From Endomicrobiia bacterium (GTDB lineage Bacteria > Elusimicrobiota > Endomicrobiia > Endomicrobiales > Endomicrobiaceae), in contig WQUP01000237.1 of NCBI GenBank assembly GCA_009782015.1, forward strand, positions 1 to 9,021: a stretch of 9,021 nt of DNA, written 5' to 3'. The notes under the pieces were generated by a model that made no database searches, was not told the DNA's origin, and saw nothing but the letters and a program-made list of their open reading frames with translations. Both the position numbers and the translations under genes were made by a program. This document shows, piece after piece, positions 1-5,125 of this stretch. Position 1 is the stretch's first letter, and each line of letters begins with the position of its first letter.

Positions 1-103
1 GTGTCTCTGTCCGGGATCTGCAGTTTTTTGTCGTCGATCAAGCTTTAAGGCAGATTCCGGACTACTGCCTTCCGGAATGACAAACAGGGGTTTTTAGAGA
101 CAC
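1..103. repeat. REP-like inverted-repeat element at left window edge
   Basis: An imperfect palindrome. The outer arms GTGTCTCT (1-8) and AGAGACAC (96-103) are exact reverse complements. Inside them, GTCCGGGATCTGC (9-21) pairs with GCAGATTCCGGAC (51-63) with one mismatch, followed by a CCGGAATGAC end (73-82). It contains no convincing coding sequence. The CCGGGATC/CCGGAATGAC wording is shared with the elements at 4310-4393 and 8665-8753, so it belongs to the same family. The element may continue past the left edge. Confidence 0.7.
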
Positions 104-107
104 CCAG

Positions 108-237
108 ATATGATTTTCATATTTGAGAAACGGCAGATCCCCGACAGAAACATTCGGGGATGACAAATATGATTTTCATATTTGAGAAACGGCAGATCCC
201 CGACAGAAACATTCGGGGATGACAAATATGATTTTCA
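108..237. repeat. Perfect 59-bp tandem duplication of a REP-like unit
   Basis: Two identical 59-bp copies (108-166 and 167-225) are followed by the first 12 bases of a third (226-237). Each unit holds the hairpin ATCCCCGA...TCGGGGAT and ends in GGGGATGAC, so it is a GTCATCCC-family unit read from the other strand. The lack of any mismatch between the copies suggests a recent duplication. It lies directly downstream of the ArsR-family gene on the minus strand. Confidence 0.9.
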
Positions 238-250
238 ATCATATTTGTCA
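220..250 (-). terminator. Hairpin containing the arsR-family stop codon
   Basis: TGACAAATATGATT (220-233) is perfectly complementary to 237-250, giving a 14-bp stem with a 3-nt loop. On the minus strand the left half begins with the TGA stop of the regulator gene (248-250). No U-tract follows, so this is not a classical intrinsic terminator. It could act as a 3'-end stabiliser or simply be the edge of the repeat. Confidence 0.4.
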
Positions 251-613
251 CTTTTTAGCGCGCAGCTCCTTCATCAACTTGGAATTTTTCTCCTCATCCA
301 TAGCCATCTTTTCAGACAGTATATTTCTCACCAGCGAGCATGCGTCTTTTACCTTAGGCAGAGCCAGGCTCACATACTGAAAAAGACCTTCTTTTCTGGT
401 GTGGAGTATTCCGGCGTCTTTGAGCACGGAAAGATGCTGGGAGAGATTAGCCTTTGGGATTTGCAGCTCTTCCAAAAGATCGCTTGAGTTCTTCTCCCCT
501 TCTTCAAGAATGTCCAGGATTTGCAGCCGCACGGGACTGGCAAGAACCGAACAAATTTCGGCCTGCAAATCATAAATGCTTTTACTTTTAGGCAACTCTT
601 TTTGCTTTTTCAT
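248..613 (-). CDS. ArsR/SmtB-family winged-helix transcriptional regulator
   Basis: A 121-residue protein with the ArsR-family core. A helix with the SPVRLQILDIL motif (about residues 26-36) leads to the helix-turn-helix, where the recognition helix is about residues 53-65 (PKANLSQHLSVLKDAG), and to a beta-wing around 70-82 (HTRKEGLFQYVSL). Family members are dimeric DNA-binding repressors released by metals, thiol chemistry or other ligands. The classical ELCVCD metal motif of SmtB/ArsR is absent. The only cysteines are C21 and C92, so the signal cannot be read from sequence. The charged Lys/Glu tail (about 100-121) is probably helical. The ATG at 611-613 is preceded by GGAGG (622-626) with 8-nt spacing. 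The gene follows the por operon terminator and has its own promoter. Control of the por genes or of itself is only a guess from position. Confidence 0.88.
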   Translation of the reverse strand: MKKQKELPKSKSIYDLQAEICSVLASPVRLQILDILEEGEKNSSDLLEELQIPKANLSQHLSVLKDAGILHTRKEGLFQYVSLALPKVKDACSLVRNILSEKMAMDEEKNSKLMKELRAKK

Positions 614-642
614 AACCGCCGCCTCCTCGTTTGACAGAGATA

Positions 643-693
643 ATCAACTAGTTTATATTTTTATATATTAATAAATAAATAAAATTATTGCAA
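643..693 (-). promoter_or_regulatory. Candidate promoter and operator of the arsR-family gene
   Basis: On the minus strand, TTGCAA (688-693) as -35 is followed after 17 bp by TAATAT (665-670) as -10, in very AT-rich DNA. Just downstream, 643-656 is an imperfect 14-bp palindrome centred on the perfect AACTAGTT (646-653). A dyad at this place is where an ArsR-type repressor commonly sits for autoregulation. The -10 box matches the consensus only 4/6, so this remains a prediction. Confidence 0.4.
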
Positions 694-718
694 TACGGCG
701 CGGCGGCATTAACGCATA

Positions 719-752
719 CAAAAAAATACCCCGAGCTTTCGGCCCGGGGTAT
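719..752 (-). terminator. Rho-independent terminator of the por operon
   Basis: ATACCCCG (726-733) pairs perfectly with CGGGGTAT (745-752), an 8-bp GC-rich stem with an 11-nt loop. On the minus strand it is followed by a run of seven U residues (726-720). It lies 28 bp past the porB stop codon and marks the end of the por transcript, separating it from the regulator gene. Confidence 0.88.
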
Positions 753-780
753 CGTGATTTTCCGTATACCTATATAAGCG

Positions 781-1719
781 TTAAAAAGCTTTGCAGCCGA
801 GGTCGGCTTTTTTCTGGAGATTTTCCCATTTTGCGTCGACTTCTTTTTGTATCTGTTCGAGTATATGTTCGTTTCCGGGTTTAAAGAGATGCGAGAATCT
901 GCCCTGGGGTTTCAAGAATTCGGCTACGGGTTTCTTTTCTTTGGGTTTTACATTTATTTTGTAAACGCCGTTTTCAACTTCGTATGACGGCCAGATGCAG
1001 GTTTCTACTGCAAGCCTGTTGAGGCTCATGGTGTCTTCCGGCTTGTACATCCAGCCAAGTCTGCAAGGCGTCAAAACATTTATAAATGAAGGTCCGTCTA
1101 TTGCCAAAGCTTTCTGGACTTTAGTCACATAGTCGTTCCAGTTTCCTACGTATGCCTGCGCGACGTAAGGAATGCCGTGGGCAGCCATAATTTCGGTCAG
1201 ATCTTTTCTTGTCTGTTCTTTTCCCTGATGGGTTTTTCCCGCAGGAGCAGTTGTAGTGTGGGCTCCTCTCGGAGTCGCGCCCGAGCGCTGTATGCCGGTA
1301 TTCATGTAAGCTTCGTTATTGTAGCAGACGTAAAGCATTCTGTGTCCGCGTTCCATCGCGCCCGATAAAGACTGAAGGCCGATGTCGTACGTTCCGCCGT
1401 CGCCGCCGAAAGCTATGAATCTGATATCTTCGGTTATTTTGCCCTGTTTCTTGAGCGCTCTGTAAGCCGTCTCAATGCCCGAGCACGTTGCGGCCGAGTT
1501 TTCAAAAGCGCTGTGAAAAAAAGACGGTTTCCACGAGCTGTATGGGAATACCGTCGTTGAAACTTCAAGACAGCCTGTCGCGCTTGTGACTACTACCGGC
1601 GTGTTTCCGGCAGCCAAAAGCGTCTGTCTTGCGATTATTCCGGCTCCGCATCCGGAGCAAAGGCGGTGTCCGCCTGTCAAGCCTTCCGGAACTTTACTTA
1701 ATTCTTTAAGATTTGCCAT
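781..1719 (-). CDS. porB: Pyruvate:ferredoxin oxidoreductase, beta subunit (TPP-binding)
   Basis: This 312-residue cytoplasmic subunit binds thiamine pyrophosphate and the proximal [4Fe-4S] cluster of the enzyme that converts pyruvate, CoA and oxidised ferredoxin to acetyl-CoA, CO2 and reduced ferredoxin. Visible motifs are C21-x2-C24 (LCSGCGAG), C50 (TGCLEV) and C219 (TPCRLGW), matching the family's four cluster ligands. The TPP/Mg motif runs from G106-D107-G108 to N134-N135 (YNNEAYMNTG). The length matches four-subunit PorB proteins rather than the single-chain Nif-type enzyme. The ATG (1717-1719) is preceded by AGAGG at 5-nt spacing. It is the last gene of porCDAB. A 2-oxoisovalerate enzyme (Vor) is a paralogue that cannot be excluded by motif alone. 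Confidence 0.95.
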   Translation of the reverse strand: MANLKELSKVPEGLTGGHRLCSGCGAGIIARQTLLAAGNTPVVVTSATGCLEVSTTVFPYSSWKPSFFHSAFENSAATCSGIETAYRALKKQGKITEDIRFIAFGGDGGTYDIGLQSLSGAMERGHRMLYVCYNNEAYMNTGIQRSGATPRGAHTTTAPAGKTHQGKEQTRKDLTEIMAAHGIPYVAQAYVGNWNDYVTKVQKALAIDGPSFINVLTPCRLGWMYKPEDTMSLNRLAVETCIWPSYEVENGVYKINVKPKEKKPVAEFLKPQGRFSHLFKPGNEHILEQIQKEVDAKWENLQKKADLGCKAF

Positions 1720-1736
1720 ATTATCCTCTTTTTAAC

Positions 1737-1856
1737 GAAAATTAATAATTAATAGTTAACAGTTAATAGTTTTGGAGCGGCTTCGCCGCAATTATTTAGG
1801 TGCGGCTAAGCCGCACACCAACATTATTAATTATTACCTATTCACTATTAACTGTC
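1737..1856. repeat. Heptad-armed inverted repeat between porA and porB
   Basis: A 120-bp element fills the intercistronic gap. Both arms are degenerate 7-bp repeats: the left arm reads ATTAATA, ATTAATA, GTTAACA, GTTAATA, and the right arm has the complementary series ending in ACTATTAACTGTC. The centre carries two hairpins, GCGGC-TTC-GCCGC (1777-1789) and GTGCGGC-TAA-GCCGCAC (1800-1816). It ends one base from the porA stop codon, and on the other side abuts the porB leader. It is the same length as, and collinear with, the copy at 3081-3200. Confidence 0.85.
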
Positions 1857-1857
1857 T

Positions 1858-3063
1858 TTATTTTATTCTGACGTTAACGTACTCTATTCCGGTAAAAGGC
1901 TTTTCCGCGCCGGAAGCTATTTTAGCGAGCTTGTCGTAAATCGCGGCTATATGCTCTGTGTTTATCTCTCTTCCGCCGAGGCCGTAAACGTAGTTGACGA
2001 CTTTCGGGGTGAAAATTCCCGCTGCAAACAACGCCGCGGTAATGTCGGAATAAACCGGAGCGTAACTTCCCGAGCAGGAATCTGATCTGTCCATAACGGC
2101 GATAGCTTTGACTTTTGCCAAATCTTTTGCAATCATTTCCGCCGGGAAGGGTCTGTAAACCCTTATTTTTATGAGGCCGGCTTTTATGCCTTTCTCTCTC
2201 AATTCTTTTATAACTACTTTCGCTGTTCCGGCCGTTGAGCCGATGACGACTATCGCGATTTCTGCGTCGTCCATCATATATTTTTCGTACATGTCGTATT
2301 TGCGGCCGAAAGTCTTTTCAAAATCTTTCGCGACTTCCGATATGATATCCTTGGAATGCCTCATTGCTTCGGCAAGCTGGTATCTGTGTTCAAAATAGTA
2401 ATCCTGTAAATCGATCGAGCCGAGGGTATAAGGATGTTTCGTGTCGAGCAGGTATCTTTCGGGTTTGTATTCGCCGATAAATTTTTTAACGTCTTCGTCG
2501 GGATAAGTTTCAACTACTTCCATGCAATGCGAAATAATGAAACCGTCCGTCGTAACCATAGTCGGCAGCTTTGCTGCCTCGGCTATTCTTACGGCCTGAA
2601 TCATATTGTCGTACGCTTCCTGCGAGTTTTCAGAATAAATCTGTATCCAGCCGGAATCTCTTGCGCCCATCGTGTCAGACTGGTCGCCGTGAATGTTGAT
2701 CGGAGCAGATATTGCTCTGTTGACTTCCGCCATAACTATGGGGAGCCTCAGGCCCGAGGCTATATAAAGCATTTCCCACATAAGAGACAAGCCCTGCGAA
2801 GCGGTGCCTGTCATTGCTCTGGCGCCGGCTGCGGACGCGGCTATTGTCGCCGACATTGCGGAGTGTTCGCTTTCTACGGCTACGTACTCGCTCTTTACAA
2901 TGCCGTCTGCCACAAACTGTGAAAAAATCTGGACTATTTCGGTTGCCGGCGTGATAGGATAGGCCGCAACTACGTCCGGCTCTATCTGGCGCATCGCTTC
3001 AGCCATAACTTCGTTGCCGGTTTTTGCAACAAGTTTTCCTTTGGGATATACTGGTTTTATCAT
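1858..3063 (-). CDS. porA: Pyruvate:ferredoxin oxidoreductase, alpha subunit
   Basis: This 401-residue subunit carries the pyrimidine-binding domain for TPP and forms the active site with PorB. Signature stretches are YPITPATEI (35-43), the VESEHSA segment with E64 (the residue type that activates the TPP aminopyrimidine in this family), the GTASQGLSLM stretch from 86, and SAPINIHGDQSDTM with the following GWIQIYSENSQEAYD. The C-terminal third (about 265-385) is the transketolase C-like domain, including VIGSTAGTAKVVI and VMDRSDSCS. Length agrees with the roughly 390-residue alpha subunits of four-subunit enzymes. The ATG (3061-3063) has AGAGG at 3069-3073, 5-nt spacing. It is third in the porCDAB operon, with 120-bp repeat elements on both sides. 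Confidence 0.95.
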   Translation of the reverse strand: MIKPVYPKGKLVAKTGNEVMAEAMRQIEPDVVAAYPITPATEIVQIFSQFVADGIVKSEYVAVESEHSAMSATIAASAAGARAMTGTASQGLSLMWEMLYIASGLRLPIVMAEVNRAISAPINIHGDQSDTMGARDSGWIQIYSENSQEAYDNMIQAVRIAEAAKLPTMVTTDGFIISHCMEVVETYPDEDVKKFIGEYKPERYLLDTKHPYTLGSIDLQDYYFEHRYQLAEAMRHSKDIISEVAKDFEKTFGRKYDMYEKYMMDDAEIAIVVIGSTAGTAKVVIKELREKGIKAGLIKIRVYRPFPAEMIAKDLAKVKAIAVMDRSDSCSGSYAPVYSDITAALFAAGIFTPKVVNYVYGLGGREINTEHIAAIYDKLAKIASGAEKPFTGIEYVNVRIK

Positions 3064-3080
3064 TTTAACCTCTTTTTAAC

Positions 3081-3200
3081 GACAATTAACAATTAATAGT
3101 TAACAGTTAATAGTTTTGGAGCGGCTTCGCCGCGATATCTAATTTGTGCGCAGAGCGCACTCAACAATTATTAACTATTAATTATTCACTATTAACTGTC
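3081..3200. repeat. Heptad-armed inverted repeat between porD and porA
   Basis: A second 120-bp copy of the element at 1737-1856. The left arm is a degenerate 7-bp series (ATTAACA, ATTAATA, GTTAACA, GTTAATA) and the right arm ends in the same CACTATTAACTGTC. The first hairpin GCGGCTTCGCCGC is identical to that of the other copy. The second is different in sequence but still pairs: GTGCGC-AGA-GCGCAC (3146-3160). It ends 2 bases from the porD stop and starts right after the porA leader motif. Confidence 0.85.
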
Positions 3201-3202
3201 TT

Positions 3203-3520
3203 TTATTTTTTTTCTTCTTCCATCGTCAGAGCTTTCACTTTTTCCGGGCACTCTTTGGCGCATATGCCGCAGCCTTTGCAGTGGTCGTAATCTATGCCTG
3301 TCATGACAGTCGTTCTCTTTTCATCCGGCGCAATTTTAATAGCGGAGTCCGGGCATGATATCCAGCAGGCAAGGCAGTGTATGCATTTATCTTTGTTCCA
3401 GACCGGCCTTTCCGAGCGCCAGTCGCCGGTTATGAATTCGTTGGCCGTTCCCGCTTCGACAATGTCGCCGATAGGAAGCTTTGAAGCCGGTAATTTTATT
3501 TTGCATTCGTTGTTTTTCAC
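3203..3520 (-). CDS. porD: Pyruvate:ferredoxin oxidoreductase, delta (ferredoxin-like) subunit
   Basis: This is a 105-residue 2x[4Fe-4S] subunit that relays electrons from the catalytic alpha/beta subunits to external ferredoxin. The two cluster motifs are C46-x2-C49-x2-C52-x3-C56-P and C81-x2-C84-x2-C87-x3-C91-P, preceded by the family's GDWRSERPVW stretch (32-41). I start it at GTG (3518-3520), not at the upstream in-frame ATG (3578-3580). The GTG has a GGGGG ribosome-binding site (3526-3530) at 5-nt spacing within the same CGTTAAAAAG leader as porA and porB, and the extra 20 residues would be read from the flanking repeat. The resulting length is normal for PorD (about 100 residues). It is second in porCDAB. 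Confidence 0.93.
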   Translation of the reverse strand: MKNNECKIKLPASKLPIGDIVEAGTANEFITGDWRSERPVWNKDKCIHCLACWISCPDSAIKIAPDEKRTTVMTGIDYDHCKGCGICAKECPEKVKALTMEEEKK

Positions 3521-3538
3521 TTTTTCCCCCTTTTTAAC

Positions 3539-3682
3539 GGCAGAGTGGAGATTGGAGAGTGTAGAGTTGAGATACTGCAACTACGCTGGATTGCTTCTTC
3601 GGAGCTTTGCTCCTCATCGCAATGACGGCTAAAAAAGCCTTTGCCGTATCTTCACTCTTCACTTTTCACTCTTCACTCTTTC
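3539..3682. repeat. Heptad-armed (GAGTGAA-type) inverted repeat between porC and porD
   Basis: Two 42-bp arms (3539-3580 and 3641-3682) align along their whole length as inverted repeats. Both are degenerate 7-bp series: GAGTGGA, GATTGGA, GAGTGTA, GAGTTGA on the left, and GAGTGAA, GAGTGAA, AAGTGAA, GAGTGAA on the reverse complement of the right arm. The 60-bp centre holds ATTGC...GCAAT around GGAGC-TTT-GCTCC, and a smaller hairpin GGCT...AGCC (3627-3639). It lies between the porC stop and the porD leader. The arm sequence differs from the 120-bp elements, but the design is the same. Confidence 0.8.
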
Positions 3683-3687
3683 TTTTA

Positions 3688-4272
3688 TTAAGCGTGCGTT
3701 TTTACTTCGTCATAAGCCCTTTTTATCGAAGCCAGATTGCCTTCGATCACTTCGGGTTTGTGGCGGAACTTGACCTGGAGCTTTTTCTTCGTATCTTCCA
3801 GGACCTCGTTGATGTCCAGAGTGCCTATAACTTTCACCAAAGCGCCTAGCATCGGCGTGTTCGGTATGTTTTTTCCGATCGTTTCAAGCGCAATGTGGCT
3901 GGCGTTGACAACGCAGATCTGCGATTTGTCAACCATAAGCTGTTTTGCTATTTCTTCCGCGCTCAGCATAGAGTTTACTATCACTTTGCCGGTTTTTCCG
4001 ATTCCGGCCGTAACGTCCACGCAGTCCATAAGCGACGGGTCAAGTATTACCACATACTGGGGATTTGTGATGCCTGAATGGATTGATATCGGATCATCGC
4101 TTACTCTGTTAAAAGACTGAACCGGCGCGCCCATCCTTTCCGGTCCGTATTCAGGAAAAGCCTGAATGTATTTACCTGTTGCCATAACCGCCTCGGCAAA
4201 CAGAAGTGCGGCTGTTTTTGCGCCCTGACCGCCGCGGCCATGCCAACGAACTTCAATCATTTTTGCTGACAT
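3688..4272 (-). CDS. porC: Pyruvate:ferredoxin oxidoreductase, gamma subunit
   Basis: This 194-residue subunit belongs to the pyruvate/ketoisovalerate oxidoreductase catalytic gamma family. The hallmark N-terminal glycine-rich motif is present as WHGRGGQGAKTAA (10-22), followed by the FPEYGPERMGAPVQSF stretch (39-54) typical of this subunit, and NTPMLGALVKV near residue 140, also conserved. The ATG (4270-4272) is supported by AAAGGAG (4279-4285) at 6-nt spacing. The internal Met5 has no comparable site. It is the first por gene in transcription order and follows recR on the same strand, separated by a REP-like element. I see no good promoter in that gap, so por may depend on readthrough or on a promoter I cannot recognise. 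Confidence 0.94.
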   Translation of the reverse strand: MSAKMIEVRWHGRGGQGAKTAALLFAEAVMATGKYIQAFPEYGPERMGAPVQSFNRVSDDPISIHSGITNPQYVVILDPSLMDCVDVTAGIGKTGKVIVNSMLSAEEIAKQLMVDKSQICVVNASHIALETIGKNIPNTPMLGALVKVIGTLDINEVLEDTKKKLQVKFRHKPEVIEGNLASIKRAYDEVKTHA

Positions 4273-4309
4273 TTTCTGCTCCTTTATATATTGTCAACTT
4301 CTCTATCTT

Positions 4310-4393
4310 GTCATCCCGGAATGTCTTAGTCCGGGATCCGTAGTTTTGCTGCAGCTTAACGGCAGATCCCGGACAAAGACACTCCGGGATGAC
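4310..4393. repeat. REP-like inverted repeat between recR and porC
   Basis: Arms of 31 bp (4310-4340 and 4363-4393) match at about 28 of 31 positions as inverted complements. The ends are GTCATCCCGGA / TCCGGGATGAC, and a second CCGGGATC/GATCCCGG block lies inside. The 22-bp loop contains GCTGCAGC. It forms a potential 84-bp cruciform or RNA hairpin. No U-tract follows on either strand, so it is not an obvious terminator. Confidence 0.85.
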
Positions 4394-4409
4394 GCGCTTG
4401 AGCGCGTCA
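4390..4409 (-). other. Hairpin containing the recR stop codon
   Basis: TGACGCGCT (4390-4398) is complementary to AGCGCGTCA (4401-4409). On the minus strand the structure starts with the TGA stop codon of recR (4407-4409) and ends at the TGAC that begins the neighbouring REP-like element. The arrangement is the same as at 220-250. Confidence 0.55.
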
Positions 4410-5003
4410 CATTTCTTTCCGTCCGGAAATCGCGCGCGAAATGGTAAGCTCGTCGGCGTACTCAATATCGCCGCCTACGGGCAGCCCGTAACCAAGCCTT
4501 GTGACCGTAATACCCATTGGTTTGATAAGCTCTGCGAGGTATAATGCGGTGGTTTCGCCCTTTGAGTCCGTGTCCGTAGCTATTATTACTTCGGTGATTT
4601 TACCACTTTTGAGCCTTTTTATCAACTGAGCGATCCGTATGTCATCCGGGCCTATCGCGTCAAGCGGAGAGAGGGCTCCGCCAAGCACAAAGTAAAGGCC
4701 CTTGTAATCTTTTGCTTTGCTTACGGCTATAAGATCCTGAGGGGTCTCAACCACACATATAATATTGTGTTCCCTTGCGGTGTCCGCGCAAACCGGGCAT
4801 GGGTCGCTTTCGCTTAAGTTAAAGCATATATTGCAGTTTTTCATCTTGCCGCGCGCCTGCTGTATGGCATCTATCAGCCTTTCAACTTCCCCCTGCGGCA
4901 TTTTGAGTATATGATAGCTCAGCCGTTCGGCCATTTTCGGGCCTACGCCGGGAAGCTTTTTTATAATGTCCACCATTCGTTCTACGGGCTGCGGTCTGTT
5001 CAT
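4407..5003 (-). CDS. recR: Recombination mediator protein RecR
   Basis: This 198-residue protein, the usual RecR length, acts with RecF/RecO to load RecA at gaps and damaged DNA. Domains in order: helix-hairpin-helix (LPGVGPKMAERLSYHIL, 17-33), a four-cysteine zinc finger (C57-x2-C60 and C69-x2-C72), a Toprim domain from about 80 to 175 (VVETPQD at 84-90; ATDTDSKGE at 142-150), and the C-terminal GLPVGGDIEYADELT with RAISGR. The Toprim motif reads D144-T145-D146, whereas many RecR proteins have N-P-T or similar there. The start ATG (5001-5003) lacks a strong ribosome-binding site: the upstream sequence is GTTGTTAAAACT at the edge of a repeat. It follows dnaX, a classical neighbour, but ybaB, often found between them, is absent. 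Confidence 0.96.
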   Translation of the reverse strand: MNRPQPVERMVDIIKKLPGVGPKMAERLSYHILKMPQGEVERLIDAIQQARGKMKNCNICFNLSESDPCPVCADTAREHNIICVVETPQDLIAVSKAKDYKGLYFVLGGALSPLDAIGPDDIRIAQLIKRLKSGKITEVIIATDTDSKGETTALYLAELIKPMGITVTRLGYGLPVGGDIEYADELTISRAISGRKEM

Positions 5004-5013
5004 AGTTTTAACA

Positions 5014-5123
5014 ACAGTTAATAATTAATAATGAATAGTTAATAATTATCGGCAAACAACACTAAATCTCGCGGCGAAGCCGTTCCAAAATTATTAATTA
5101 TTCACTATTAACTATTAATTGCC
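5014..5123. repeat. Heptad-armed inverted repeat between dnaX and recR
   Basis: A copy of the TTAATAG-type element in the opposite orientation. GCGGCGAAGCCGTTCCAAAA here is the reverse complement of the TTTTGGAGCGGCTTCGCCGC core of the copies at 1737 and 3081, with one change. The arms again have 7-bp period (AATAATT, AATAATG, AATAGTT, AATAATT on the left; ATTATTA, ATTATTC, ACTATTA, ACTATTA on the right). It is about 110 bp and carries only one GC-rich hairpin. Its right end lies 2 bp from the dnaX stop codon (5126-5128), and its left end reaches the recR leader. Confidence 0.8.
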
Positions 5124-5125
5124 TT

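Noticed and set aside
108..237. CRISPR-like array
   Set aside because: The 59-bp units are adjacent tandem copies with no variable spacers, and there are no cas genes in the window.
182..487. 101-residue plus-strand reading frame across the tandem repeat and the regulator
   Set aside because: It starts inside repeat sequence and runs antisense to a clear ArsR-family gene; no supporting start signal.
2434..2922. 162-residue plus-strand reading frame
   Set aside because: It lies wholly antisense within porA, has no ribosome-binding site, and its cysteine/arginine-rich composition is typical of a shadow frame.
4285..4318. TTGACA and TATATA boxes, plus an ATGACA supplied by the REP-like element, in front of porC as a promoter
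   Set aside because: TTGACA and TATATA are only a few bases apart. With ATGACA as -35 and TATATA as -10 the transcript would start at or after the porC ribosome-binding site, so neither arrangement would give a normally translated mRNA.
4253..4465. 70-residue minus-strand frame between recR and porC
   Set aside because: It is composed mostly of the inverted-repeat element and overlaps both neighbouring genes out of frame.
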